Below are positions 42,926 through 52,701 of a stretch of DNA of 64,000 nucleotides, in pieces. The translations under genes were made by a program, and so were the position numbers. The notes beneath the pieces are model-generated. The model saw only the letters and a list, made by a program, of their open reading frames with translations, was not told where the DNA came from and searched no databases. The stretch is taken from the NCBI RefSeq assembly GCF_900142545.1, contig NZ_FRBF01000013.1, positions 1-64,000 of the forward strand. The letters run 5' to 3'. The stretch comes from Fibrobacter sp. UWT2. Lineage in GTDB: Bacteria > Fibrobacterota > Fibrobacteria > Fibrobacterales > Fibrobacteraceae. Numbering within the stretch: position 1 is the stretch's first letter; each line of letters starts with the position of its first letter.

Positions 42926-45265
42926 ATGACAAAGAATACTGAAGAACGTATTCCTGAAGAAGCTATTGACCCTAAATCCAAGATTGCCCGCGAAGCAGAC
43001 GCGTTTTTGAACGCTATTGCAGGCGGTGCCGACGAAGACGAGGCCGATGAAGCCGCGTTCCTGGAACTGAACCCGAACGGCGTGGTCGTCGACGAAGAAG
43101 GCGACGTGCTCAAGAAGGGTCGAAAGTCCGCCATTGAAGTCGGCACGAAGGTCGAATTCGAAGAAGGCGAAGTCGAACAGCCCGAAGAAGATGAAAGCGC
43201 CGAAGATTACGCCGAATCTAAAAAGAGCTGTGCCGAACCGGTTGAAGACGAACAACCCGCTGTAAAGGACTCCGCAGAGGAAGAACCGACGGAAGAATCC
43301 GATGACGATTCTGACGAGGAACCGGGCGACGAAGCCCTCGTAACTTTCGAAGACCTCGGACTTGCAGACGAAGTTCTTGAAGCTATCAAGGCCATGGGCT
43401 ACGAGACGCCCTCTCCCATTCAGGCGAAGGCGATTCCCGCCCTTTTGCAGGGAGCAAACTTACTCGGTACGGCCCAGACCGGTACCGGAAAGACCGCCGC
43501 AATCTCGCTTCCGCTGCTTTCGAGGCTCGACTTTAATGGTCACGAAACCTCGATGCTGGTACTCACGCCGACCCGCGAACTTGCAATCCAGGTGGCCGAA
43601 GCCATCCAGCAGTACGCCGCCAAGATGCCCAAGGTGCATGTGGTTCCGGTTTACGGCGGTCAGGACATCGCCGTACAGCTCCGCGCCCTCAAGCGCCAGG
43701 CGAACATCGTCGTCGCTACCCCGGGCCGCCTAATTGACCACATCAAGCGCGGTTCCATCGTGCTTTCGGGCGTGAAGGCCATCGTACTCGACGAAGCCGA
43801 CGAAATGCTCGACATGGGATTCATGGAAGATGTGGAAACCATTCTCAAGGAAATCCCGGCAAGCGCTCAGCGCGCCCTCTTTAGCGCCACCATGCCTAAA
43901 GAAGTCAAGAAGATTATCGAACAGCACTTGGGCGAATACGAAGAAGCCTGCATCGAAGGCAAGACGACAACCGTCGAAAACATCCGCCAGCGTTACTTGC
44001 TCGTAAAGAACGAGCACAAGATCGAGGCACTCGCTCGCGTGCTCGAAGGCGAAGACTTTGACGGCGTGCTGATTTTCGTGCGCACCAAGCAGAACACGAC
44101 CGAAGTCGCCGAAAAGCTGGAAAGCCGCGGCTTCAACGTGGCCCCGCTAAACGGCGACCTCGCCCAGTCCATGCGCGAACGCACCATCAACCGACTCAAG
44201 ATGGGCAAGCTCGACATCGTTGTCGCCACCGACGTGGCCGCCCGTGGAATCGACGTGGACCGCATCACGCACGTGGTGAACTACGACATTCCCTACGACA
44301 CCGAATCTTACGTGCACCGCATCGGCCGTACAGGCCGCGCAGGCCGCAGCGGAAACGCCATCCTCTTTATCACGCCACGTGAAAAGAAGATGCTCAAGAT
44401 TATTGAAAAGGCAACCCGCCAGCCGATCGAAACGATGGAATTGCCCACCGCCGAAATCATCAGCGCAAAGCGCGTCGCCGCCTTCAAGGACAAAATCAAG
44501 AGTGTCATTACCACCGGCGAACTCGACAAGTTCAAGGAACTCGTGGAAAGCATGGTTGCCGAAAGCGCTACAGAAGGTGCAGAACCGCCGACCGCCGCAG
44601 ACATCGCCGCCGCCGTCATCAAGATTTGGCAGAAAAAGCAGCCGCTGTTCCCGGAACTCAAGCCGCTTGACGTTCCTCGCGAACGCCGCGAACGCAATGA
44701 CAATTTTGGTCTTGACCGCGAAGAAAAGAGCCGACTCCGCAAGGAACGCAACGAAGGCGCAAACGGCGTCGAAGAAGGCTACCTGCGCTACTACCTGGGT
44801 GTTGGCCGCCGCGACCATGTGACGCCGCGAGACATCGTAGGCGCAATCGCCGGCGAAGGCAATATCAGCAGTTCCAACATCGGACGCATCAAGCTGTTCG
44901 ACAAGTTCAGCACCGTAGAACTTCCCGAAACCATGCCGCAAGAAGTTCTCGACATTCTCGCCGACATGACGATTCGCGGTAACGAATCCAGATTCCGCCT
45001 GATGACCGACGAACCGCCTACCGGCCCTGCCCCCGGAACTCGCCCGCGTGCCAGCCGCGAAGACCGCCGTAGTTTCCATCGCGATGGAGACCGTCGCAGC
45101 AAAAAGTTCGACGACAAGCCTTTCGAAAACCGCAAGGCCCGCCGCGAAAAAATGTTCGGCGACAAGAAGTTCGGCAAAAAGGAAGACCGCTTCCACAAAG
45201 ACCACGACGAACGCAGCTTTGGCGACAAGCCCTTCCGCAAAACTCGCCGTTTCGGAAGAGTTTAA
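42926..45265 (+). CDS. DEAD-box RNA helicase, DeaD-like, with DbpA domain
   Basis: This 779-residue helicase has an acidic extension (1-138) followed by the Q-motif (about 140-168) and a complete helicase core: AQTGTGKT (183-190), PTRELA, TPGRLIDH, DEAD in VLDEADEMLDMGF, SATMP and HRIGRTGRAGRSG. A DbpA-type RNA-binding domain follows (about 625-705, YLRYYLGVGRRDHVTPRDIVGAI). The C-terminal tail of about 75 residues is rich in Arg, Lys, Asp and Phe. DeaD/CsdA-type helicases act in ribosome assembly and cold adaptation. The structured leader suggests control at translation. Confidence 0.93.
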   Translation: MTKNTEERIPEEAIDPKSKIAREADAFLNAIAGGADEDEADEAAFLELNPNGVVVDEEGDVLKKGRKSAIEVGTKVEFEEGEVEQPEEDESAEDYAESKKSCAEPVEDEQPAVKDSAEEEPTEESDDDSDEEPGDEALVTFEDLGLADEVLEAIKAMGYETPSPIQAKAIPALLQGANLLGTAQTGTGKTAAISLPLLSRLDFNGHETSMLVLTPTRELAIQVAEAIQQYAAKMPKVHVVPVYGGQDIAVQLRALKRQANIVVATPGRLIDHIKRGSIVLSGVKAIVLDEADEMLDMGFMEDVETILKEIPASAQRALFSATMPKEVKKIIEQHLGEYEEACIEGKTTTVENIRQRYLLVKNEHKIEALARVLEGEDFDGVLIFVRTKQNTTEVAEKLESRGFNVAPLNGDLAQSMRERTINRLKMGKLDIVVATDVAARGIDVDRITHVVNYDIPYDTESYVHRIGRTGRAGRSGNAILFITPREKKMLKIIEKATRQPIETMELPTAEIISAKRVAAFKDKIKSVITTGELDKFKELVESMVAESATEGAEPPTAADIAAAVIKIWQKKQPLFPELKPLDVPRERRERNDNFGLDREEKSRLRKERNEGANGVEEGYLRYYLGVGRRDHVTPRDIVGAIAGEGNISSSNIGRIKLFDKFSTVELPETMPQEVLDILADMTIRGNESRFRLMTDEPPTGPAPGTRPRASREDRRSFHRDGDRRSKKFDDKPFENRKARREKMFGDKKFGKKEDRFHKDHDERSFGDKPFRKTRRFGRV

Positions 45266-45273
45266 GTAAAGAC

Positions 45274-45303
45274 AAGAGGTTTGCTCCGGCAAGCCTCTTT
45301 TTT
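45274..45303 (+). terminator. Terminator of the DEAD-box gene
   Basis: AAGAGG-TTTGC-TCCG-GCAAG-CCTCTT followed by T6. The promoter of the next gene begins three bases later. Confidence 0.85.
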
Positions 45304-45305
45304 AC

Positions 45306-45313
45306 TATACTTG
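45306..45313 (+). promoter_or_regulatory. TAnnTTTG-type promoter element, NERD gene
   Basis: TATACTTG ends 4 bases before ATG 45318, implying a leaderless mRNA that starts directly after the upstream terminator. Confidence 0.5.
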
Positions 45314-45317
45314 CGGC

Positions 45318-46184
45318 ATGACTTTTTCGACTCTTATTGGCATCATTCTGTTGCTAGCCCTTGTCTTTTTTAAGATCAAGGGCAAATCGCCGAAAAAGAA
45401 TCCGAAAATGTACCATGGCGATGGACGCCGCAAGACATTCCGCGATTTCGAGCAGGAACGCCGCAAGGGTCTGAGCGATGGAATTCGCGGACTGGACAAG
45501 CCTTTTGAATTGGGCGGTTACGGCATCACGCATGCGCCAACCCGCAGCGAGAACTTCTTTAAGCCAGATCCGAAATTCAACGACGAGCGCATCGCAAACG
45601 ATCCGCGAGGCATTTTTGGCGAAGCGGCCATGATGGCTTTGACCGCACGCGTCTGCGATACCGACAAGCGCCGATATGTACTGATGCGAAACTTGTACAT
45701 TCCCGCACGCACTGGCTTCACCGAAATCGACGCGTTACTTTTGCACCAGTCGGGCATCTACGTACTCGAAAGCAAGAACCTTTCGGGCGAAATCGCAGGC
45801 GACCTTGAAAGCGAGCGATGGAACCAGCACTTGAACGCAAGCACCGAGCATACATTCCACAACCCGATTCGTCAAAACATCGGGCACATTTTGGCGCTAG
45901 AACATTTTCTGAAAATCCGCCATGAACAGGCGCACTTTATTTCGTTCGTGGTATTCAGCGACCGTTGCGTACTGCGAAAGGTACCCAAGGATAACGAATT
46001 CTGGAGCATCGTTCATTGTAGCGAACTGCAAGACGCCCTACTCAAGCGCATCACGAGCCGCAAGACCATTTACACTATGCAACAGCTTGAAGACTTTTAT
46101 TATAAATTGCAAGGTTGCATGAATGTGAGCGAAGAAGTGAAGGCGAAGCACAGGGAATATGCTAGTAAACGGAGTGAGCAATGA
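45318..46184 (+). CDS. Membrane-anchored NERD-domain protein
   Basis: This 288-residue protein has one N-terminal TM helix (about 3-19), then a basic linker and a NERD (nuclease-related) domain (about 97-210). The nuclease-like residues are in place: GIFGEAAM, TEIDALLL (E136, D138) and YVLESKN (E151, K153), matching the D-(D/E)xK pattern. NERD proteins are predicted nucleases or nucleic-acid-binding proteins, occasionally in defence or plasmid contexts. Here it stands alone, and activity is not proven. Confidence 0.87.
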   Translation: MTFSTLIGIILLLALVFFKIKGKSPKKNPKMYHGDGRRKTFRDFEQERRKGLSDGIRGLDKPFELGGYGITHAPTRSENFFKPDPKFNDERIANDPRGIFGEAAMMALTARVCDTDKRRYVLMRNLYIPARTGFTEIDALLLHQSGIYVLESKNLSGEIAGDLESERWNQHLNASTEHTFHNPIRQNIGHILALEHFLKIRHEQAHFISFVVFSDRCVLRKVPKDNEFWSIVHCSELQDALLKRITSRKTIYTMQQLEDFYYKLQGCMNVSEEVKAKHREYASKRSEQ

Positions 46185-46320
46185 GGTCGCTCGTAAACTC
46201 GCTTCGAGCGCGCTACGCTTTGAGCAAAACATTAGGCGCCCTAGGCGCGATTATTTTTAACTCAAAGGGGCAAAGCCCCGTCCTCACCCCTCAAAGGGAG
46301 CCCTAGGCGACCGAGCTGAG
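46173..46320. repeat. Intergenic TGAGGTCG-type repeat tract
   Basis: Fragments of the dispersed element seen at 8427-8472 and 61525-61678: TGAGGTCGCTCGTAAACTCG, the inverted repeat AGGCGCCCTAGGCGC, the hairpin GGGGCAAAGCCCC, and direct repeats CCTCAAAGGGAG/ACTCAAAGGGG. The tract overlaps the last codons of the NERD gene and ends just before the peptidase gene. Confidence 0.5.
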
Positions 46321-46326
46321 ACCTAT

Positions 46327-47598
46327 ATGAAACAGATTGTAAAAAAGACAGTTCTTGATAACGGAATCACTATTTTAACGGACTACATGCCGCATGCCTA
46401 CTCGGTTGCGGTTGGCGTCTGGGTGCCGCGCGGATCGCGTCACGAAGCGAAAGACGAATTTGGCCTGAGCCATTTTTACGAGCACTTGGTATTCAAGGGA
46501 ACCGAAAACCGCAGCGCCCTTGAAATTGCCCGCGCTATCGAAGACAAGGGCGGAAACCTGGAAGCCTACACCACCCGCCAAGAAACGGGATTCTACGCTC
46601 AAATCGAACGCAGCCACTTGCCGCTCGCCATCGACGTGATTGCCGACATGCTCATGCACCCGCGCATGGACAAGAAGGAAATGGAAAAAGAACGCCGTGT
46701 GATTATCGAAGAAATCCACAGCTACGACGACATTCCCGAAGAAATCGTGGGCGACGTCTTTAACGCCATTCACTTTAAGGGTTGCGGCATCGCGCATTCC
46801 ATTACCGGAAACATCAAGCAAGTCAAGGCACTTACCCACAAGCAAATGCTCAAGTACAAGGAGCAGGTCATCAACGAGATTCCGCTCCTGATTTGCGCCT
46901 CGGGCAAAGTCAACCACGAAGAGCTTGTGGAAATTTGTGCCGAAAAATTTGCACAAAAGAAATCAAATGGCACAACCCCCATCGACATTTACAAGGCCCA
47001 CAATAGCGTAAAGGTCGTACAGAAGCAAGACATTGCCCAGTCGAACCTTTTCTGGGGTTTAAGCTTTGACCGTTCCCTGGTAGACGAGCGTACCCGTTGC
47101 GCGCTTTCGCTGTTCAATGTAGCGATGGGTGCGGGCATGGCCAGCCGCTTGTTCCAGAAGATTCGAGAAGACAAGGGCCTCGCCTACTCCGTTTATTCTA
47201 CCGCCGACATTTACTGCGACTGCACCGACTGGGGCGTATCCCTTGCTACCGAGCCGCACCAGCTGAAAACGGCGCTTGACCTTTCGCTGAACGAGACTCG
47301 CAACTTCTTGAAGCATGGTTTCAACAAGGGCGAATTCGAACGCACCAAGACAAACATCTTGGGAGGCATGTACCTGGGTGCCGACAGCCCCGAAAAGCGA
47401 GTTGTCCGCATGGCCGAACAGGTATTGCACCTGGGCGAATACCGCACCATGGAAGAATCCGAAAAGATCATCAAGTCCATGCCGGAAGAAGAAGTTGTCG
47501 ACATCACGAACCGCCTGTTCGCAGCAGCCAAGTTCTCGGCAGCCGTCATTGAGCCCGCCGGACGCAAAAAGACGGCGCTTGATATAGACTTTTTCTAG
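46327..47598 (+). CDS. M16-family zinc peptidase
   Basis: This 423-residue insulinase/processing-peptidase-like protein has the inverted zinc motif H49-F-Y-E52-H53, with the distal Glu in KERRVIIEEIHSYDD about 75 residues later. The family R/Y segment lies in the second half (GLAYSVYSTADIY). Length matches bacterial single-chain M16B proteins such as PqqL/YmxG-type peptidases. No signal peptide is seen, so it should act in the cytoplasm. Substrate unknown. Confidence 0.93.
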   Translation: MKQIVKKTVLDNGITILTDYMPHAYSVAVGVWVPRGSRHEAKDEFGLSHFYEHLVFKGTENRSALEIARAIEDKGGNLEAYTTRQETGFYAQIERSHLPLAIDVIADMLMHPRMDKKEMEKERRVIIEEIHSYDDIPEEIVGDVFNAIHFKGCGIAHSITGNIKQVKALTHKQMLKYKEQVINEIPLLICASGKVNHEELVEICAEKFAQKKSNGTTPIDIYKAHNSVKVVQKQDIAQSNLFWGLSFDRSLVDERTRCALSLFNVAMGAGMASRLFQKIREDKGLAYSVYSTADIYCDCTDWGVSLATEPHQLKTALDLSLNETRNFLKHGFNKGEFERTKTNILGGMYLGADSPEKRVVRMAEQVLHLGEYRTMEESEKIIKSMPEEEVVDITNRLFAAAKFSAAVIEPAGRKKTALDIDFF

Positions 47599-47642
47599 AG
47601 CCTGTGGTCTAAGCACATAGTATTTGTTATAATTGAATCATT

Positions 47643-48101
47643 ATGAGAATTTCTACCAAAGGCCGCTACGCACTCCGCGTCATGATTGACCTTGCTCAGC
47701 ACAGCAAGGACGAATACGTGAAGTTACAGGAACTTGCCGAACGTCAGCAAATTTCTGAAAAATACCTCGAAGGTATTTTGGGTTCGCTCGTTCGCGGCAA
47801 ACTGCTTACGGGCGCCCGCGGCAAGGCCGGCGGTTACAGGCTCAATTGCGAACCTGCCAACTGCAGCGTATGGCAGATTCTTTCGGTTGTAGAGACATCG
47901 GTATCGCCCGTCGCTTGTCTAGACGAAAAGGAAAACTCCTGCGAACGAGCCGATATCTGTATTACGCTCCCGGTATGGAAAGAACTACACTCCATGATCA
48001 AGGATTACCTGGACGGAGTCAAGCTGGACCAGTTTTTGCGCAACAGCCCCAAGGCCAAAGGCAAAATTCCTGGCGGAAAGAACTGGAATTGCGGTTTATA
48101 G
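47643..48101 (+). CDS. Rrf2-family regulator, IscR/CymR-like
   Basis: This 152-residue protein has an N-terminal winged helix (MRISTKGRYALRVMIDLA, KYLEGILGSLVRGKLL). Three cysteines C92, C100 and C106 match the cluster-binding spacing of IscR (about 92/98/104), so an iron-sulfur sensor is likely. Additional cysteines are C69, C74 and C150. The genes downstream encode MetY and CysK, so control of sulfur/cysteine metabolism like CymR is likely (inference from context). It is a monocistronic-looking gene about 350 bp before metY. Confidence 0.88.
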   Translation: MRISTKGRYALRVMIDLAQHSKDEYVKLQELAERQQISEKYLEGILGSLVRGKLLTGARGKAGGYRLNCEPANCSVWQILSVVETSVSPVACLDEKENSCERADICITLPVWKELHSMIKDYLDGVKLDQFLRNSPKAKGKIPGGKNWNCGL

Positions 48102-48448
48102 CGTTTAAACCGCTTTTTTTGAATACTAGTTATAGCTTAAAACTATTAGTAAGAAAAATGTAAGCAAATTTCTTGCATGCTCAGCCATATTCCTATTGAT
48201 TCGGTGGGATTAAAGTTCTAATTTACCACCTGTCGAACGGATGAGCCGTTCAAAGCCATTAACAAAAAGAAATCACTCCGAATCAAATCCGGAATGACAC
48301 GCGAGGAAGAATCGCAAAGGTAGGATAGCCTATGAGTTGTCGAATGTGTAACAGAACTGAACAATCCTGGAAAAGCCAGGCATAACAAATAAAAAACAAA
48401 ACATTTAATCGTCCCACCGGGGACAACAATCAAAAAGGAATTTATACA
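48102..48448 (+). promoter_or_regulatory. Long leader region before metY
   Basis: These 347 bases hold no credible gene. They contain small hairpins: AACGG/CCGTT near 48238-48250, CCTGG-AAAAG-CCAGG near 48368-48382, and GTCCC-ACC-GGGGAC near 48411-48424. The dispersed repeat at 48271-48299 is also here. I looked for the conserved cores of SAM-type riboswitches and did not find them. AAAGGA before ATG 48449 is the ribosome-binding site. The region probably carries the operator of the adjacent Rrf2 regulator, but no specific site can be named. Confidence 0.4.
48271..48299. repeat. TCCGGAATGAC-type dispersed inverted repeat
   Basis: ATCACTCCGAATCAAATCCGGAATGACA is an imperfect palindrome of the GTCATTCCGGATTTGATCCGGAAT type seen dispersed between genes in many bacteria. 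Confidence 0.45.
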
Positions 48449-49732
48449 ATGACTACACAGAACAAGCTCCATTTCGAAACTCTTCAGATTCACGTTGGCC
48501 AGGAACATGCAGATCCCACAACCGATTCTCGCGCAGTTCCCATCTACCAGACCACTTCCTACGTGTTCCATAACGCACAGCATGCCGCTGACCGTTTTGC
48601 CCTGAAGGATGCCGGTAACGTTTATGGCCGTATCAACAACTCCACTCAGGGCGTGCTCGAAGAACGTATCGCTGCCCTCGAAGGTGGCGTTGCCGCTCTG
48701 GCCGTCGCCTCTGGTGCCGCTGCCATTACTTACGCCATCACGGCTCTCGCTCGCAAGGGTGATCACGTGGTTGCCCAGCGCACTGTTTACGGCGGTACTT
48801 TCAACCTGCTGCAGCACACGCTCCGCGACTTCGGTATCGAAACCACTTTCGTGGACACGCACGATCTGAAGGCTGTCGAAGCTGCCGTGAAGGACAACAC
48901 GAAGCTTATCTTTATCGAAACTCTCGGCAACCCGCATTCCGACATTCCGGATATCGACGCTATCGCCGAAATCGCTCACAAGAACAAGATTCCGCTGGTA
49001 ATCGACAACACCTTCGGTACTCCGTATCTGATTCGCCCGATTGAACACGGTGCTGACATCGTGGTGCATTCCGCTACCAAGTTTATCGGTGGCCACGGCA
49101 CGACTCTCGGCGGTATCATCGTGGACGGCGGCAAGTTCAACTGGGCTGCATCCGGCAAGTTCCCGCAGTTCACCGAAGTGAACCCGAGCTACGGTATTCC
49201 TTTCACCGCAACGGGCGCCGCTGCTTACGTAATCTACGTTCGCACGATTCTCCTCCGCGACGAAGGTGCTGCAATTTCTCCGTTCAACGCATTCCTCCTG
49301 CTGCAGGGTGTCGAAACGCTTTCTCTCCGCTTGGATCGCCATGTGGAAAATACCAAGAAGGTGATTGAGTTCCTCACCAAGCACCCGAAGGTGACGCACG
49401 TGAGCCACCCGAGTCTTTCGAACCATCCGGACCACAAGCTTTATCAGAAGTACTTCCCGAATGGCGGCGGTTCCATTTTCACCTTCGACATCAAGGGTGG
49501 CCAGGAAGAAGCCTTCAAGTTCATTGACAACCTGAAGATCTTCAGCCTGCTTGCTAACGTTGCCGACGTGAAGAGTCTCGTGATTCACCCGTACACCACC
49601 ACGCACGCCGAACTTTCTCCGGAAGAATTGGCCGCAGCCGAAATTACCCCGGCAACAATCCGCGTGTCTATCGGTACGGAACACTACGAAGACATTATCG
49701 CTGACCTCGAAAACGGTTTCGCCGCAATTTAA
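48449..49732 (+). CDS. metY: O-acetylhomoserine sulfhydrylase
   Basis: This 427-residue PLP enzyme of the Cys/Met metabolism family makes homocysteine from O-acetylhomoserine and sulfide. The PLP lysine is K211 in [33 protein letters not shown] and the substrate segment IVVHSATK fit MetY. The sequence [21 protein letters not shown] is typical of MetY rather than MetB. It lies next to a cysteine-cluster regulator and near cysK, forming a sulfur block. A long terminator follows. Confidence 0.93.
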   Translation: MTTQNKLHFETLQIHVGQEHADPTTDSRAVPIYQTTSYVFHNAQHAADRFALKDAGNVYGRINNSTQGVLEERIAALEGGVAALAVASGAAAITYAITALARKGDHVVAQRTVYGGTFNLLQHTLRDFGIETTFVDTHDLKAVEAAVKDNTKLIFIETLGNPHSDIPDIDAIAEIAHKNKIPLVIDNTFGTPYLIRPIEHGADIVVHSATKFIGGHGTTLGGIIVDGGKFNWAASGKFPQFTEVNPSYGIPFTATGAAAYVIYVRTILLRDEGAAISPFNAFLLLQGVETLSLRLDRHVENTKKVIEFLTKHPKVTHVSHPSLSNHPDHKLYQKYFPNGGGSIFTFDIKGGQEEAFKFIDNLKIFSLLANVADVKSLVIHPYTTTHAELSPEELAAAEITPATIRVSIGTEHYEDIIADLENGFAAI

Positions 49733-49748
49733 TTGTTTGCATTGAGTT

Positions 49749-49805
49749 TCCAGTTCCGAGCGCGTTTTCACCATTAGGAAACGTTCGTCGGACTGGATTC
49801 TTTTT
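49749..49805 (+). terminator. metY terminator
   Basis: TCCAG-T-TCCGA pairs with TCGGA-CTGGA around an inner CGTTTTC/GAAACG helix, followed by a T-run. Confidence 0.75.
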
Positions 49806-49837
49806 ATTGCCACCAAGGCGGTAACGGAGAGTATTAA

Positions 49838-50998
49838 ATGATTGACTTCGAATATTATAATCCAGCAAAAATTGTATTTGGCGAACATAGTGAACAGAAG
49901 TTAAAATCGCTTTTGGCTGCGTATGGCGTGAAATCGCTTCAGCTTGTATACAGCGGTGACTTTATCAAGACGCTCGGCATTTACGATGTGATCAAGACGG
50001 CTGTTGCGGAACTCGGGATTCGTTTTTCTGAAAACGGGAACGTGGTGCCGAACCCCTCTATTAATCTGGTTCGCGAACTCGTGAAGCAGGGCAAGGAAAG
50101 CCAAGTAGACTTCGTTCTGGCTGTCGGTGGAGGAAGTTCAATTGACACCGCAAAGGCCGTGGCTCTAGGCATTCCTTATGAAGGCGATGTATGGGACTTC
50201 TTTGAAAAAGGCGTCTCGCCCAAGCAGGTTTTGCCCATTGGCGTGATTGCCACGACGGCTTCGAGCGGTTCCGAAACATCCAATGCGGCAATTCTTTCTA
50301 GCGGCGAATGGAAACTCGGTTTTGAAGACGACCGAATCATTCCGAAATTTGCCATCATGAATCCGAAATACACCGTGGGCCTGCCTGCATACCAGACTTT
50401 CGTGGGCATTGCCGACGTGTTGTCCCACCTTCTGGAAAGGTATTTCTCGGACGAAAAGAATTCCGATACCACAGATTACCTGATTGAAGGCGCAATTCGC
50501 GCGTTACTCGTGAACGCAGACAAGCTTCTCAAGGATCCCAAGGACATTAACGCCCGCGGTGAAATCCAGTGGCTCGCCAGCGTTGCCCATGGCGGATTCC
50601 TGGACGCAGGTCGCCGCGCGGACTGGGGTTCTCACCGAATCGAGCATGAACTTTCGGCGCAGTACAACATCACGCATGGCGAAGGCATGGCCGTTGTCAC
50701 CGTCGCTTGGACAAAGTACATGGCCAAGCAGAAGCCCTGGTGCCTCGCACTTTTGGCAAGCCGAGTTTTCGGAGCAGACTCCTACAACTACAGCGAAACC
50801 GAAAGGGCTTACATTTTGTCTGAAGAACTCACGAAGTTCTTCAAGAAACTGCACCTCGCAACGACTCTGACAGAACTCAAGATCGACAACAAGGATTTTG
50901 ACGCCATGGCCGCAAGAGCAGTAAGAAACGGCAAAGTCGGGCATTATGTGCCTTTGGATGCAACCGCCATCAAGGACATTTTGACATTAGCTTTGTAA
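49838..50998 (+). CDS. Iron-containing alcohol dehydrogenase, BDH/YqhD-like
   Basis: This 386-residue group III (metal-dependent) alcohol dehydrogenase starts [16 protein letters not shown]. It has the NAD(P) loop [13 protein letters not shown] and the metal ligands of the family (Asp and His in [13 protein letters not shown], further His in [11 protein letters not shown] and [11 protein letters not shown]). It resembles butanol dehydrogenase/YqhD-type enzymes that reduce aldehydes, often with NADPH. It lies between metY and cysK but has no obvious sulfur role. A fermentation or detoxification role is likely. Confidence 0.92.
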   Translation: MIDFEYYNPAKIVFGEHSEQKLKSLLAAYGVKSLQLVYSGDFIKTLGIYDVIKTAVAELGIRFSENGNVVPNPSINLVRELVKQGKESQVDFVLAVGGGSSIDTAKAVALGIPYEGDVWDFFEKGVSPKQVLPIGVIATTASSGSETSNAAILSSGEWKLGFEDDRIIPKFAIMNPKYTVGLPAYQTFVGIADVLSHLLERYFSDEKNSDTTDYLIEGAIRALLVNADKLLKDPKDINARGEIQWLASVAHGGFLDAGRRADWGSHRIEHELSAQYNITHGEGMAVVTVAWTKYMAKQKPWCLALLASRVFGADSYNYSETERAYILSEELTKFFKKLHLATTLTELKIDNKDFDAMAARAVRNGKVGHYVPLDATAIKDILTLAL

Positions 50999-51039
50999 AT
51001 TTTAACAGGAAAAACAATTCAAAGATAAGGATTAAAAAC

Positions 51040-51966
51040 ATGTCTAAAATCTATACCTCCGCCGACCAGCTTATTGGTCACACCCCGCTTCTCGAACTCA
51101 CCCATATCGAAGAAGGCCTCGGAGCCAAGATTCTTGGAAAGCTCGAATACTTCAACCCCGCCGGTTCCGTGAAGGATCGTATTGCAAAGGCGATGATTGA
51201 CGAAGCAGAAAAGAGCGGTAAGCTCAAGAAGGGTGCCGTGATTATCGAACCGACTTCGGGCAACACCGGTATCGGTCTTGCATCTGTCGCTGCAGCACGT
51301 GGCTACCGCATCATCATCGTGATGCCCGAAACCATGAGCGTGGAACGCCGCCAGATTATGAAGGCTTACGGCGCAGAACTCGTGCTGACCGAAGGCGCCA
51401 AGGGCATGAAGGGCGCTATCGAAAAGGCCGATGAACTCGCCAAGGAAATCCCGAACAGCTTTATTCCGGGCCAGTTCGTGAACCCGGCAAACCCGGCAGC
51501 CCATAAGGCCACCACCGGTCCTGAAATTTGGGAAGACACCGATGGTAAAGTTGATATTTTTGTGGCCGGTGTCGGTACCGGTGGTACGGTGACAGGCGTG
51601 GGTGAATACCTCAAGTCCAAGAATCCGAACGTGAAGGTTGTCGCTGTTGAACCGGCAAGTTCTCCGGTGCTTACCAAGGGTACTGCAGGCGCCCACAAGA
51701 TCCAGGGCATCGGCGCAGGCTTCGTTCCTGAAACCTTGAACACCAAGGTTTACGACGAAGTGATCGCTGTCGAAAACGAAGCCGCATTCGAAGCCGGCCG
51801 CGAAATCGGCAAGAAGGAAGGCGTGCTCGTGGGTATTTCTTCTGGTGCCGCTCTCTGGGCTGCCAAGGAACTCGCGAAGCGCCCCGAAAACAAGGGCAAG
51901 ACGATTGTCGCACTCCTCCCGGATACCGGCGACCGTTACCTTTCTACCGCCCTCTTCGCAGAATAA
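51040..51966 (+). CDS. cysK: Cysteine synthase A
   Basis: This 308-residue PLP enzyme makes cysteine from O-acetylserine and sulfide. PLP lysine is K45 in NPAGSVKDR, the substrate loop TSGNTG is at 72-77, and the phosphate-binding GTGGT is in [12 protein letters not shown]. The C-terminal DTGDRYLST motif is the OASS-A hallmark. It is probably part of the sulfur regulon of the nearby Rrf2 protein. A strong terminator follows. Confidence 0.96.
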   Translation: MSKIYTSADQLIGHTPLLELTHIEEGLGAKILGKLEYFNPAGSVKDRIAKAMIDEAEKSGKLKKGAVIIEPTSGNTGIGLASVAAARGYRIIIVMPETMSVERRQIMKAYGAELVLTEGAKGMKGAIEKADELAKEIPNSFIPGQFVNPANPAAHKATTGPEIWEDTDGKVDIFVAGVGTGGTVTGVGEYLKSKNPNVKVVAVEPASSPVLTKGTAGAHKIQGIGAGFVPETLNTKVYDEVIAVENEAAFEAGREIGKKEGVLVGISSGAALWAAKELAKRPENKGKTIVALLPDTGDRYLSTALFAE

Positions 51967-51989
51967 GATTTCATCTTTGTTCATAGAAA

Positions 51990-52027
51990 ACGGCTTCTAG
52001 AAAAAATCTAGAAGCCATTTTTTTATT
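51990..52027 (+). terminator. cysK terminator
   Basis: GGCTTCTAGA-TCTAGAAGCC stem (10 bp, five-base A-rich spacer) followed by ATTTTTTT. Confidence 0.9.
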
Positions 52028-52031
52028 TTTG
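52024..52031 (+). promoter_or_regulatory. TAnnTTTG promoter element, HAD gene
   Basis: TATTTTTG lies inside the T-tract of the cysK terminator, 16 bases before ATG 52048. Confidence 0.45.
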
Positions 52032-52047
52032 CGGCGCACGGTAACCT

Positions 52048-52701
52048 ATGGCATACAAGAACATCATCTTTGACTTGGGCGGAGTCATCCTCGACATCAA
52101 TATGCAAAAGGCCCTAAATGGTTTTGCAGCACTCGGGCTCCCCGAAAGCGAACTCCGCTTTGATGTAGGCGAAGCCGCTGACTTGATGCACCGTTACCAG
52201 CTCGGGCAATTTACGACCGACGAATTCTGCAAACTCGTTGCCGCAAGATGCAATCCAGGCACAACTCCCGAACAAGTAGCACTCGCCTGGAACAGCATTT
52301 GCATCGGCATTCCCGAACGAAAGCTGAACGCCATCAAAGCACTCAAGCAAAAAGCCAACGTTTATCTGCTGAGCAACACCAACGACCTTCATTGGCAATA
52401 CTGCCTGGACCATTGGTTCAACGCAGGCGGCAACCGCTGCGAAGATTTTTTTCATCAAGTATTTTTAAGCCAGGACCTGCACCTCGAAAAGCCCCACGCC
52501 GAAATCTTTGAACACGTCATCAAGACCATCGGCGCTGTCCGCGGCACAGAGGTGTCAGGTGACGTAACCTCGGACACAATCTTCCTCGACGACAACATCG
52601 ATAACGTAAATGCCGCAAAAAATTGCGGCATTCAAGCGGTGCAAATCACACCCGATGTAGACTGGATCGAATACTTCGATTCGCTAAACTACATCGCCTG
52701 A
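52048..52701 (+). CDS. HAD-superfamily hydrolase, YihX-like
   Basis: This 217-residue HAD phosphatase has motif I FDLGGVILDIN, motif II LSNTND, motif III Lys in LEKPHAEIFE, and motif IV FLDDNIDNVNAAKNCG. It resembles the YihX/acid sugar phosphatase branch (DLGGVI form), which dephosphorylates small sugar phosphates. The insert is an alpha-helical cap. It overlaps the convergent TraB gene by 13 bp at their 3' ends. Confidence 0.87.
   Translation: MAYKNIIFDLGGVILDINMQKALNGFAALGLPESELRFDVGEAADLMHRYQLGQFTTDEFCKLVAARCNPGTTPEQVALAWNSICIGIPERKLNAIKALKQKANVYLLSNTNDLHWQYCLDHWFNAGGNRCEDFFHQVFLSQDLHLEKPHAEIFEHVIKTIGAVRGTEVSGDVTSDTIFLDDNIDNVNAAKNCGIQAVQITPDVDWIEYFDSLNYIA

Noticed and set aside
43200-43262. 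LSLSKG/CAEPVE-type repeat insertion in the acidic extension of the large helicase
   Set aside because: SCAEPVEDE resembles a translated repeat, but the DNA match (GCCGAACCGGTTGAAG) is too weak to call.
48102-48448. SAM riboswitch before metY
   Set aside because: The conserved cores of the SAM riboswitch classes I know are not present; only small unrelated hairpins.
48218-49888. 556-codon open frame on the minus strand
   Set aside because: Antisense to metY and its leader; no ribosome-binding site or family pattern.
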